Source: Calditrichota bacterium
GTDB taxonomy: Bacteria > Calditrichota > Calditrichia > RBG-13-44-9 > J042
Length of the DNA stretch: 64,000 nucleotides
NCBI GenBank assembly: GCA_013150955.1
Contig: JAADJD010000012.1
Location: 105,267-169,266 of the forward strand
Direction: 5' to 3'
In this document: positions 43,968 to 53,200 of the stretch, in pieces
How the letters are laid out: each line of letters opens with the position of its first letter
Numbering within the stretch: the first letter of the stretch is position 1
The notes under the pieces: model-generated
What the model was told of the DNA's origin: nothing
The model's input: the letters and a program-made list of their open reading frames with translations, nothing else
Database searches by the model: none
Translations under genes and position numbers: made by a program

Positions 43968-44750
43968 TCACTCAAACCGCCTGAAATCCGGGGATCGCTT
44001 CTCGAAGAAGGCCTGGACGGCTTCGGCGTGTTCCGGGGTCTGCAGGCATTCCAGAAACATCTGGGTTTCGCGATCGATGGCCTGATTTAACTGCTGCAGG
44101 AATTCCGGTGGCCGGATGAGCGATTTAATGCGCCGGAGCACACTGGCGGGAAGCGCCACCAGCTGGTCGCAACGCTGCCGGGCCAGCGTGTCCACCTGAT
44201 CATCCTCACAAATCTCACTCACCAGTCCCAATCGACGGGCTTCCTCCGCATCAAAGGTTTCTCCCAGCATTAGCCAGTGGGATGCCCGGACAAAACCGGC
44301 CATTCGGGGCAACATGAACGAACTCCCGAATTCCGGCACCAGGGCCAGACGCACAAACGGCAGGCTGAACCGGGTCGACTTACCCGCAATGACCAGATCG
44401 CAATGGGGCAGAATGGTACTGCCCAGTCCCACCGCCACGCCTTTAACGGCAGCCACAATTGGCTTGGGAAAATTTACCACGGTTTTAATAAATTGAAAGA
44501 CGGGAATATCCTCCCGGCGCCGCCCCATCTCCGGCCATTTATGAAAATCGCTGAGATCGTTCCCTGCGGTAAATGCGTCGCCTTCCCCACGGAGCAGTAC
44601 CACCCGCACGTCGCTGGAATCCCGGGCTTCCTCGAACGCCTGAATCAACAACTGATACATTTCTGTGGTGACGGCATTCTTTTTCTCCGGTCGGGCAAAT
44701 GCAACGGTCATCACCCCTGCCGCCGTTTCCCGATGAATGGGAGATTGCAT
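43968..44750 (-). CDS. Enoyl-CoA hydratase/isomerase family protein
   Basis: A 260-aa crotonase-fold protein: RPEKKNAVTTEMYQLLIQAF, LRGEGDAFTAGNDLSDF (first oxyanion-hole segment), KPIVAAVKGVAVGLGSTILP (second), and CDLVIAGKSTRFSLPFVRLA. The typical hydratase glutamates are not obvious: the position near the second loop is LVPEFGSSFMLPR. It may act on a fatty, branched or aromatic acyl-CoA. The ATG at 44750 has a strong ribosome site (CAGGAGGA), so the open frame upstream to 44942 is not counted. No other beta-oxidation gene is adjacent. Confidence 0.93.
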   Translation of the reverse strand: MQSPIHRETAAGVMTVAFARPEKKNAVTTEMYQLLIQAFEEARDSSDVRVVLLRGEGDAFTAGNDLSDFHKWPEMGRRREDIPVFQFIKTVVNFPKPIVAAVKGVAVGLGSTILPHCDLVIAGKSTRFSLPFVRLALVPEFGSSFMLPRMAGFVRASHWLMLGETFDAEEARRLGLVSEICEDDQVDTLARQRCDQLVALPASVLRRIKSLIRPPEFLQQLNQAIDRETQMFLECLQTPEHAEAVQAFFEKRSPDFRRFE

Positions 44751-45079
44751 AACGGTGTCCTCCTGCTGTTTTTGCTTTCCATCATAACCAATATTCCCGG
44801 TGGAAACAAATGAAAATATGGGCGATTCCGTTGAAAATTTCAATAGCGGCGTTGGATTCGGCAACAGCTCCGCATCGGTTGAAATAATTGAATTCCGCAA
44901 GACCAGTCCCCGTTCGCTGTGGAAAAATTCAACGGTAGCCAATATCGCGGGGCAGGCATCACCCGCTTTCTGAGCCGGATAAGTTCTGTAAAATGAATGA
45001 GTTGTGTATTACCGGCTTTTTTCCGGCATTCTTTTTGACTGTTTTTATAGCGGGAACTAAAAATTTCAAGGAGGGGAAA
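44751..45079. other. Divergent intergenic region
   Basis: About 330 nt between the divergent enoyl-CoA hydratase gene and a small plus-strand ORF. It should contain promoters in both directions. A loose TTGACT - 17 nt - TAAAAA pair near 45033-45061 precedes the small ORF but would leave almost no leader, so I do not call it a promoter. Confidence 0.4.
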
Positions 45080-45238
45080 ATGGTGGTTTTATTGGTCATC
45101 GCCAGTTTTGCGGTCATGATTGCCATCGAGCAGCTGGTCGCCCTGCGTCGCCGCCATCGGGTGAACTCGCCAGCGGAGACCGAGGAAGCCAGAACGCTGG
45201 TTCCGCGAACACCGCATGAAACCCAGATGATGCCTTAA
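45080..45238 (+). CDS. Possible small single-span membrane protein
   Basis: A 52-aa frame with one hydrophobic segment (MVVLLVIASFAVMIAIEQLV) and a basic-then-polar tail (ALRRRHRVNS...). A strong ribosome site (AAGGAGGGG) lies 5 nt before the ATG. It belongs to no family I recognise. Repeat R10 begins at its stop codon. It could be a genuine micro-protein or a chance frame. Confidence 0.5.
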   Translation: MVVLLVIASFAVMIAIEQLVALRRRHRVNSPAETEEARTLVPRTPHETQMMP

Positions 45239-45706
45239 GAATAACGCATGCAACCGCGAATCCCGCGAATAAATCCAAAACATATCCACAAAACCGCGAA
45301 TAAACCCAAATAATGCATTAAACCCAAATAATGCGTTAAACCACGAATCACGCGAATGAATTCGAAAAAAATCAACAAAATAGCGAATATATCCAATAAA
45401 ACATTTTCATTCAGATAGAATCCAGTACTTTTTATTATTTTTATTGGTGTGAATTCGTGTCATTCGTAGGCTAATGCATAATCTGGGATAAAACTAAAAA
45501 TATCCACAAAATCACCAATAAACCCGGAAACAAAACTTCACCCGGATATAATCTAAATTTTTATTGGCGTTCATTCGTGTCATTCGTGGTTCTAATAAAT
45601 AATCTGGGTTTATTTGCGTTCATTCGTGTCATTCGCGGTCTGACGCATGAATATTTTTGTTCGTGTGCATCCGTGTAATTCGCAGGCCAACGCAAAATCC
45701 GGGTTT
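45238..45706 (-). repeat. Intergenic repeat R10 (cluster of nested inverted copies)
   Basis: Several inverted copies lie head to tail: a partial right end at 45241-45300, a tandem doubling of the terminus CCCAAATAATGC at 45304-45340, a full copy at about 45317-45490 of the R3 subtype, a second, more diverged copy at about 45490-45610, and two further left ends to 45706. It ends 34 nt past the rnfA terminator. Confidence 0.85.
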
Positions 45707-45739
45707 CATCCCGTCACTTGCTTTATTTTTCCGCTCCTG

Positions 45740-45764
45740 AAAAACCCGGGGATCATCCCCCCAG
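45740..45764 (-). terminator. Intrinsic terminator overlapping the rnfA stop codon
   Basis: On the minus strand CTGGGG and CCCCGG (45764-45759 with 45751-45746, one G-U pair) close a 7-nt loop that contains the rnfA stop codon TGA, followed by G and five T residues. It would end the korA-to-rnfA operon. Confidence 0.6.
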
Positions 45765-46334
45765 ACCGGCAAATCCCATAAATGCCATGGACAGGATACC
45801 GGCCACCATCAGGGTCAGGGCGGTGCCTTTGACCAGGCCGGGAATATCGGACAGATCCAGCGCCTCCCGGATGCCGGCCATGATGATCAGTGCCAGACTG
45901 AACCCTGCACCCGCACCCAGCGAGAAAATCAGCGACTGGATAAAATCGTATCCCCGATTGGTTTGAAACAGCGCCATTCCCAGGATGGCACAATTGGTGG
46001 TGATCAACGGCAGGTAAATGCCCAGCGCACGGTAGAGCACCGGACTGAATTTCTTAATAAACATTTCCACCAGCTGCACCGCAGAAGCGATGACCACAAT
46101 GTAGGAAATCAATTGCAGGTAAGGGGCTTCGATGATCAGCAAAATCTGGTGGATGGCATAAGCGAAAATTGAACTAATGAACATCACAAAGGTGACGGCA
46201 GCCCCCATGGGGCCGGCCGTTTTCAGTTTGCCGGACACCCCCAGAAAGGGACAAATCCCCAGAAACGAGCTCAACACAAAATTGTTGATCAACGCGGCAT
46301 TGATGAAGATAAACGATAGGGATTCACCGGTCAT
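45753..46334 (-). CDS. rnfA: Rnf electron transport complex subunit A
   Basis: A 193-aa membrane protein with six helices: INNFVLSSFLGICPFLGVSG, YLPLITTNCAILGMALFQ, and FSLGAGAGFSLALIIMAGIR. The conserved cysteines in the CPFLGVS and NCAILG segments bind the intramembrane [2Fe-2S] cluster shared with RnfE. Together with the other Rnf subunits it couples ferredoxin:NAD+ electron transfer to ion pumping. Overlaps rnfE by 4 nt and is the last gene of the operon. Confidence 0.96.
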   Translation of the reverse strand: MTGESLSFIFINAALINNFVLSSFLGICPFLGVSGKLKTAGPMGAAVTFVMFISSIFAYAIHQILLIIEAPYLQLISYIVVIASAVQLVEMFIKKFSPVLYRALGIYLPLITTNCAILGMALFQTNRGYDFIQSLIFSLGAGAGFSLALIIMAGIREALDLSDIPGLVKGTALTLMVAGILSMAFMGFAGLGG

Positions 46335-46963
46335 ACCACTACCCTTTCCTGTTGTTTTTTAGCCCGTTCGCGCAGCCAGTTAAAAAATAGCAACCAGGCC
46401 CCCAGCACAAAAAAGGCCCCACCGGGCAGGATCATGATGGACCAGGGTTCAAATCCCGGACCAAAAATGGGAATTCCCGCCAGGGTACCGTTGCCCAGCA
46501 GCTCCCGCACCACGCCCAGACTCAGCACCGCAAAGGTAAAGCCGGCGCCCATGCCCAGGGCATCCATAACCGCTTCCTTTACTGGATGTTTGGAGGCAAA
46601 GGCTTCCGCACGCCCCAGAATGATACAGTTCACCACGATCAGGGAGATAAATGCGCCCAGGCTCTTGTGAACCTCCAGACTGACGGCCTGAATGATATAT
46701 TCCGCCACGGTCACAAACGTGGCGATGATCATGATGTAGGATGCAATGCGCACCTGCCGGGGAATCAGCTTCCGAAACAGGGACACAAAAAAGCTGGACA
46801 TCACCAGCACAAAAGTGGTGGCGATTCCCATCACAATGGAATTGATGACCGAATTGGTCACGGCCAGTACGGGACACATCCCCAGTACCTGAACAAATAC
46901 CGGATTCTCCTTCCAGATTCCCTTGAGCAGGATGTCCATGCTGGTGGTTTCTTCCATCTTCAT
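46331..46963 (-). CDS. rnfE: Rnf electron transport complex subunit E
   Basis: A 210-aa membrane protein, paralogous to RnfA: NPVFVQVLGMCPVLAVTNSV, FISLIVVNCIILGRAEAFAS, ALGMGAGFTFAVLSLGVVRE, and a C-terminal GGAFFVLGAWLLFFNW. The MCPVLAV and NCIILG cysteines pair with those of RnfA. Four-nt overlaps join it to rnfG and rnfA. Confidence 0.96.
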   Translation of the reverse strand: MKMEETTSMDILLKGIWKENPVFVQVLGMCPVLAVTNSVINSIVMGIATTFVLVMSSFFVSLFRKLIPRQVRIASYIMIIATFVTVAEYIIQAVSLEVHKSLGAFISLIVVNCIILGRAEAFASKHPVKEAVMDALGMGAGFTFAVLSLGVVRELLGNGTLAGIPIFGPGFEPWSIMILPGGAFFVLGAWLLFFNWLRERAKKQQERVVV

Positions 46964-47679
46964 TGCGAAGCTCCCTGTTTCAAAACATCCAGATTGCGTT
47001 GAATGATCGGCAGTATTTCACGACTGCTCTTCAATAAAATATTGGTAATGGCACGGGAAGAAATGGTTGCCCCGGTGATGGCCTCGATTTGCCAATCGGC
47101 GGTTTTCTGCCCTTTTTTTACCATTTCCAGCGGATGCACCAGATCGCTCAAATCTGGCGTGAGCTTTACCACCAGGGCCTTAAAATTGGCGATAAATTCG
47201 GGATCGGTTTCAATTTTGGAACCCAGTCCCGGAGTTTCCTTGCTTTCCAGGACCTTCATGCCTACAATGACCTCCCGCTCGGGATCGTAACCGTAAATAA
47301 TGTGAATCACATCCTGAAAGCCCTGGCCTTTTGCCTCGATGGCCACCCCTACCAGCTTCCCCCGGTCATCGTAACCGGCGTAAATTTTGAATACCCGCTT
47401 TTCCTTTCCCCGCTCGGGGCGCAGGGTGCCATCTTTTTCCACCACAAAGGCCTGCTTCTGGCTGGCATTGGGCAGTACATCGAATATGGCCCGCTGTAAA
47501 AATTCGGCCTTGTTTTGCTCGATGATCGGCAACGTCAGCCGGTAGGTCACCACAATCAACAATCCTGCCAGCAGCCCGATGGTTCCCATGGTCAGGATCA
47601 TCCGAAAACTGCTCACATCGTCGCCGCCTTCACCAGCAGAGGGATGATGATGTCCCGCTCCGTGCATGTGCATGGTCAT
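46960..47679 (-). CDS. rnfG: Rnf electron transport complex subunit G
   Basis: A 239-aa FMN-binding subunit: one N-terminal helix (about 27-50), then a periplasmic or extracytoplasmic domain with GFQDVIHIIYGYDPERE, LESKETPGLGSKI and the covalent flavin motif EAITGATISS, where Thr205 is the expected FMN-phosphoester site. The N-terminus is unusual: MTMHMHGAGHHHPSAGEGGD places six His in 12 residues before the helix, on the cytoplasmic side. No apbE flavin transferase gene is in the window. It follows rnfD after a 113-nt gap. Confidence 0.93.
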   Translation of the reverse strand: MTMHMHGAGHHHPSAGEGGDDVSSFRMILTMGTIGLLAGLLIVVTYRLTLPIIEQNKAEFLQRAIFDVLPNASQKQAFVVEKDGTLRPERGKEKRVFKIYAGYDDRGKLVGVAIEAKGQGFQDVIHIIYGYDPEREVIVGMKVLESKETPGLGSKIETDPEFIANFKALVVKLTPDLSDLVHPLEMVKKGQKTADWQIEAITGATISSRAITNILLKSSREILPIIQRNLDVLKQGASQ

Positions 47680-47792
47680 TCCAGTAATTTTTTCATTCTG
47701 ATCATGCCGGTCGATTCATCCGACAGGTACCGCTCACCTTCTTTTTACTTGCCGTTCAAACTTTCCCGCATTCGTTTCATCACCCGCGTCTT

Positions 47793-48815
47793 TCAGGATT
47801 CGGACTTTCGCATTCCATAGATTCGGGGTCGAACCACCTTGTTAATCAAGGGCGTTAATGCATTCATCAACAAAATGGAATACATGACTCCCTCCGGAAG
47901 TCCACCCCACACTCGAATCACCACCACCAGCAATCCCACCCCCACACTAAAAATCCACACGCCCTTCTGGGTAATGGGAGAGGTCACGGGATCGGTGGCC
48001 ATGAATACGGCGCCCAGCATCAATCCACCGGCAAACAGGTGAAACCAGGGGGCCGGATATTTCGTCCCATCTACCCAATGCAACAACGTGGCCAGCACAA
48101 ACACGGTGGCCAGAATGCCCACCGGGATTCGCCAGTTGATGACCCCCCGAATGGCCAGGTAAATCCCGGCCAGTAAAATGATCACGGCAGCCGTTTCGCC
48201 CAGCGATCCCGCTGTACTCCCCAGCAGTAAATCGGTGATTCCCGTGGGTTGCATCTCAAATTTCATTTTTGCAAGCGGTGTTGCCGCCGACAACGCATCC
48301 ATCCGGGGTTTCATGAATGGCAGGGTAAGCAGGTCGCCACGAATTTGAAAGAAATTTTCCAGCGAGGCATGGGGCATCCAGGTGGTCATGGAAACCGGAA
48401 ACGCGGCCTGCAGGAAGGCGCGTCCCACCAGGGCGGGATTAAAAATATTATACCCCAATCCCCCAAAAAGAATTTTTCCCAGTACCACCGAAACCACCCC
48501 GCCCAGGAATGCCATCCACAACGGAATGCCGGGTGGCAGCGTCAAAGCAAACAACAAACCGGTAATGACTGCCGAACCGTCCCGAATGGTGTTAACGGGA
48601 TTGTTCTGCTGGCGGCTCCAGATCCATTCGGGCAACAGGGCCCCGGCCAGCGACACCGCGATTAGCAGCACGGCATTGATTCCAAAATAATAAACACTGG
48701 CCAGAATGACTGGCAGCAGCGCATAATTGACCTGCCACATGATGAATCGCGTATCGTGCGGGGATTTAATAAACGGCGAGGTGGTTAACAGAAGTTTCGG
48801 TTCCCGGGTCTTCAT
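47793..48815 (-). CDS. rnfD: Rnf electron transport complex subunit D
   Basis: A 340-aa membrane protein with about nine helices. It begins LLLTTSPFIKSPHDTRFIMW and contains the covalent FMN motif DALSAATPL, GLGYNIFNPALVGRAFLQAA, and AGGLMLGAVFMATDPVTSPI. The ATG at 48815 overlaps the rnfC stop by 4 nt, which decides the start over the longer frame to 48926. Confidence 0.95.
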   Translation of the reverse strand: MKTREPKLLLTTSPFIKSPHDTRFIMWQVNYALLPVILASVYYFGINAVLLIAVSLAGALLPEWIWSRQQNNPVNTIRDGSAVITGLLFALTLPPGIPLWMAFLGGVVSVVLGKILFGGLGYNIFNPALVGRAFLQAAFPVSMTTWMPHASLENFFQIRGDLLTLPFMKPRMDALSAATPLAKMKFEMQPTGITDLLLGSTAGSLGETAAVIILLAGIYLAIRGVINWRIPVGILATVFVLATLLHWVDGTKYPAPWFHLFAGGLMLGAVFMATDPVTSPITQKGVWIFSVGVGLLVVVIRVWGGLPEGVMYSILLMNALTPLINKVVRPRIYGMRKSES

Positions 48816-50167
48816 GCTTTTGCTGCCTTCTCCCTTGCCATTTTTTCTCTCAGTAGCGCCTTCGCCACCCGAAATCGTTGCACCAGCGGAATATTCGATG
48901 GACAAACGTAGGAACAGGAACCACACTCAATACAATCCATGATGTAGTGTTCCAGCATATCGTCATAGCGGCGCACGCGCGCCAGCATTCCCAGCAGACT
49001 GGGATTTAAATACATGGGACAGGCATCCACACACTTCATGCAATGAATGCAGGGATATTCCTGACGGGGTACGACTTCGTATTCCGTTAAAAACAGTACC
49101 CCGGATGTGCCCTTCAGAATGGGTACCTCCAGCGACCGCTGCGGCATGCCCATCATCGGGCCGCCGAACAGCACCTGGCGCACGTTTTCCTTCATCCCCC
49201 CACAATAGGCGATCACATCGGTCAGGCGGGTACCGATGGGAACCAATAGATTGGCCGGCCGCTGAATGCCCGGCCCGGTCACCGTTACCACGCGCTCAAT
49301 CAGCGGTTGATTGTATTTGAACATCTGGCCAATTGAGGCCACGGTCCCCACGTTGTTGACCACCACCTCCACATCAATGGGCAGGCGTCCGCTGGGCACT
49401 TCCCGGTGCAACACGGCCTCAATCAGCATTTTTTCCGCACCCTGGGGATATTTGGTCTCCAGGGGAATGACCTCACAGGGCAAATCGGAGGGCAGCTGCT
49501 CCCGCAGCAACTCGATGGCGTCCCACTTGTTATCTTCCACCCCGATGAATGCCTTCTCGGAACCCAGGATTTTCAGGATCACCCGAATGCCCAGGAAAAT
49601 ATCCGGGTAGCGCTCCAGCATGATGCGATAATCAGTGGTCAGGAAGGGCTCGCATTCCGCCGCGTTCACAAAGAAGAAACGGGCGTGTTTGCCTTCCGGT
49701 ACGGCGTATTTCACGTGAGTGGGAAAGGCTGCTCCACCCAGCCCCACAAACCCACCCAGGCGGATCATCTCCAGCAACTCTGCCGGGGAAAGCGACTCCC
49801 AGTCGATGGGATGTTCGTTCACCAGGGTCTGGGGAGAATACGGATCGCGTTCAATGACGATGGCTTCCACCATGCGCCCGCCGGGATGTTCCCGGGGCTC
49901 AATGGCTTTTACCACTCCGGTGACCGGTGCATGGAGTGCGGCGGAAACAAAGGCGGCCGGCTCGGCAATCAATTGCCCCCGGTAGACCCGTTCGCCGAGT
50001 TTTACCAGCGGCCGGGAGGGTGCCCCGGCGTGCTGGCTCAGTGGCAAAACGTATTCGTCCACAAACGGCATGCGCTCGATGGACAAATGCCGGGTAAAAT
50101 GCTTATAATCATCGGGATGAATCCCGTGTTTAAAGGTCTTTTTTTCTCTCTGAAGCAACAATTCCAT
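48812..50167 (-). CDS. rnfC: Rnf electron transport complex subunit C
   Basis: A 451-aa peripheral subunit. It has the Complex-I-51K-like NADH/FMN part (GLGGAAFPTHVKY, FVNAAECEPFLTTDYRIMLE), the SLBB region (PRPANLLVPIGTRLTDVIAY), and two [4Fe-4S] motifs near the C-terminus (CIHCMKCVDACP and CIECGSCSYVCP). It is the NAD-reactive cytoplasmic module of Rnf. Unusually, the gene next upstream encodes a giant PFOR-like protein, 107 nt away, rather than rnfB. Confidence 0.96.
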   Translation of the reverse strand: MELLLQREKKTFKHGIHPDDYKHFTRHLSIERMPFVDEYVLPLSQHAGAPSRPLVKLGERVYRGQLIAEPAAFVSAALHAPVTGVVKAIEPREHPGGRMVEAIVIERDPYSPQTLVNEHPIDWESLSPAELLEMIRLGGFVGLGGAAFPTHVKYAVPEGKHARFFFVNAAECEPFLTTDYRIMLERYPDIFLGIRVILKILGSEKAFIGVEDNKWDAIELLREQLPSDLPCEVIPLETKYPQGAEKMLIEAVLHREVPSGRLPIDVEVVVNNVGTVASIGQMFKYNQPLIERVVTVTGPGIQRPANLLVPIGTRLTDVIAYCGGMKENVRQVLFGGPMMGMPQRSLEVPILKGTSGVLFLTEYEVVPRQEYPCIHCMKCVDACPMYLNPSLLGMLARVRRYDDMLEHYIMDCIECGSCSYVCPSNIPLVQRFRVAKALLREKMAREKAAKA

Positions 50168-50274
50168 ACCGCCTTCTCACCATTTCATATTCCAGCCCAA
50201 TCGATGCATTTTCTCCGCCCTGCGACCCGTTCATTCACCATTCAATCATTCCGTCTGCAGACACCCCATGGCCA

Positions 50275-53200
50275 TCACTCATGCGACGGCTCCGATTCCT
50301 TTTTCCCATTCCCACGGGCCCGCTCGGCAAAGGCTTTCAGGGTCTGTTTTAATTTCTCTGCGTTCTGGCCGTACCCGCTCAATTCCAGCAACCGCCGGGT
50401 CAATCGCGCATGATAAATCTGCTCGTGCTGTTGTTCCAGCTCCTGTTTCCGCTGCTGGTACGCTTTCTCCAGCGCCTCCTGTTTTTCCTGCAGCTGGCGC
50501 TCCATTTCGTCCCGCGCCTCCTGCCGAATCCGCTCAACCAGGCTGGAACGCAATCCCGCCAATTCCTGCAGTAAATGCCAGTACCGGAGCCGATCCTCCG
50601 TATCCAGAACGATCGCCGGCCTGACCACCACCCGCAGCAAACGGTCCTTTTCGTCCACCACCTCGATGTAGGGCTCCAGCCCCTCCCGATCTTCCGGCGC
50701 CATGTTCAGGTAATCCACCAGCGGCACCATCTCCCGGTGCCATTCCTTCTGCGGCCGATACTGAAACTGATGGCGGAAACGGGCTTCGTGAACTGCCCAG
50801 TGGGCAAAGGTTACCGGATGGGTGATTTCCTGATAATGTTTTTCCCCGGTTCGCCCCCACTCGCGAACGGTCACCCAGTCCTGTTCCGGTTCGGGATTGG
50901 CGGAAAGATCCAGCCGCGCCTGAAATTCCCCGGGAACCGACGGGTCGTACGTCCACAGGGGAACGGTTCGGGTCTGCACCGCCCGCCGGGCCTGCTCCAG
51001 CACCTTTTCCGGCAACAGACCGTGAGCATGCGGTTCCGGGGTGTAAATCACCGCCAGTGCGGGACCGGAATATTGCAACATCCGCTGCAAATCCCGGAGC
51101 AGGGGTCCCGGATACCCGATGCTGGCCTGCATGACAAACGCCTGCCGGAACGCCAGGGCCATCAAGGCCAGTTCCTGTTTGCGGAATTGGGGCTCCTGCC
51201 ATTGACTGGCGAAACTGCCCGCTCCCGGTTGTCCGCCGGTAGCCACGTATCCCTGGGAATCGAACACCACTATTTTCACCGGAAACTGTCCCTGCAGCAA
51301 TCGAGATAACCCGGCCAGACCGGCTTCACCCAGTGCACCATCGTCACCGACCACCACCAGGGGCGGCACCAGGGCCTTTTCTTCCTCGGTTAACCGATCC
51401 CAGTCCAGAGCAGCCAGTTCACGGTCGTGGGTTTTGGGATCGTAGGTATCGTCCAGTATCCAGCGAGCTTTTCGCAACAGGCGGAAGGTTTCCAGCATTT
51501 TGCGGGTCAATCCGGTCAAAAGGCCTTCGGCCAGAGCCGGAGCCTCTCCATAGCGCTGGTGTACCCAGGGAAAAGGAAAGGGATTGTAAGGATAGATGCC
51601 ACTCCAGAAGGCCACGCTGCCGGAATCCACCGCCATGGCCAGCCGGGCCCGTCCATCGCCGGTGGCGCCTTTTTCGTACACGTCCCGTAATTCTTTTAAA
51701 GCCGTGACCATTCGGGTCAGTTGCTCCAGCCACTTTCGGTCGATGGTGACCGGGGATTCCCCTTCCTCCCGCAGCAACTCCATCAGGGTGTCCAGGTCCA
51801 GCTTGCGGGTCTCCAGCCCACTCAGCTTTCGGGCAAAGGCTTCAAAATCATTGATTTTCAGGGATTGGCTGACCTGCCCCTGGACGCGCGCTTCCAGCTG
51901 TTGAATCATTTCGCGAATGCGCGACAGCAGTTGCTGCAGGTGCGGTTGTAACACGGCTTCGGCCGCCGCAGCGACCAATCGCATCCCGATCTTAATGCCA
52001 CTGGCAGGCGGGGCATTATCCCCCCCAAGCATGGCATGGTACACTTTGCGATTCAACAGGGCGTAAACGTGGGTCTCGGGCGCCTCCTCCCGAATCAGGG
52101 CGTGCAGCCTTTCCAGCGGAACGTCGGGAAGGGCCATCAAGAACTCCCAGTTGCGCCGGTGCATGGCCACATCGCGATCGGTTTGTTCCATCATCTCCAG
52201 CGCCTCTTCCGGACACACCGCCACACAGAGGTTGCAGGATTTGCAGGCATCCGGATTCACCGCAAGGGTAAAAATCAACCCGTTTCCCTTCTGTTCCTGA
52301 TGCACCCGATCGAAGAACGTTTCTGTGCGGACGATGGGGACGTCCTGGATGGCCTGCACAAATCGATCAAAGTCCTGCTCCAGCTCCGTTTTCAACGATT
52401 CGTTGGGTTTCATGATTTCCAGCAATTGCTGAAACGCATCGCGGAACAATTCCCCAAGGGTCAGGTGCTGGTGCAACTCATCCTTCTGGAAGATTCTATA
52501 GGCCAGTTTGGCCAGGTTATCGCCAACGCGTTGTAATTGCATCAATGGGGTACCGCGGGATTCTGCCTGTTGCAGCCCCACACGCACGATGTCTGCCAGC
52601 TGCTGTACGGTTCCCGGCAGGGCACTTTCCGGACACAGAGTCCAGCACAGGCCACAGGCGGTGCAGTTTTCGGGAATCAGGCGGGGCAATTTTTTGCGGG
52701 AAGGGCTGAAGTCCCGAAAAGCGCTGCTGCGGGCCGGCATGGCTCCCGTGGCCAGGGCCGGTGTGATTAACGTTTGCGCCGGACGGCGGGTTTCGTAAAA
52801 ATACCCCACCGTTTCCCAGAAATGGGTCAGGTCAAAAATGGACTGATCGAATTGCCGGGTCTCGCGGACAGTCCATGGCGCAGGCGGTTCCCCGATGCGC
52901 ACCTCTTCCACCGGCGGCAGGGTAGACCAATCCAGCGGGCTCACCTGCTCCATGCCCTTTTGCAGCGCCTGAAAGGCTTCCTGCACCAGAGAGGGGCTAC
53001 TTTCCAGCTGCTCTTCCAGTCCCTTCCGGTAAGCGTCCAGCAGCCGGGAAACTTCTGAGGCGTCCCAGGACGGACAAACCTTTAACATCGCTCCCATCAG
53101 GGCATGGTTTATCAGCGGCGATTCAAAATGGGAATCCGAACCCACCTGGCGGGCAATTTGACGGGCATTGAGCACAAACAGGCGCAGCTCCCGTTGCTGA

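Noticed and set aside
44751..44942. N-terminal extension of the enoyl-CoA hydratase
   Set aside because: The frame is open, but a strong ribosome site directly precedes the ATG at 44750, where the family's usual N-terminus begins.
45033..45061. Sigma-70-like promoter TTGACT - 17 nt - TAAAAA
   Set aside because: It would place the transcript start inside the ribosome site of the small ORF, and consensus promoters of this lineage may differ.
49406..50413. A 335-codon plus-strand frame
   Set aside because: Antisense to rnfC and part of giant A, whose cluster motifs and domains are clear; no recognisable family.
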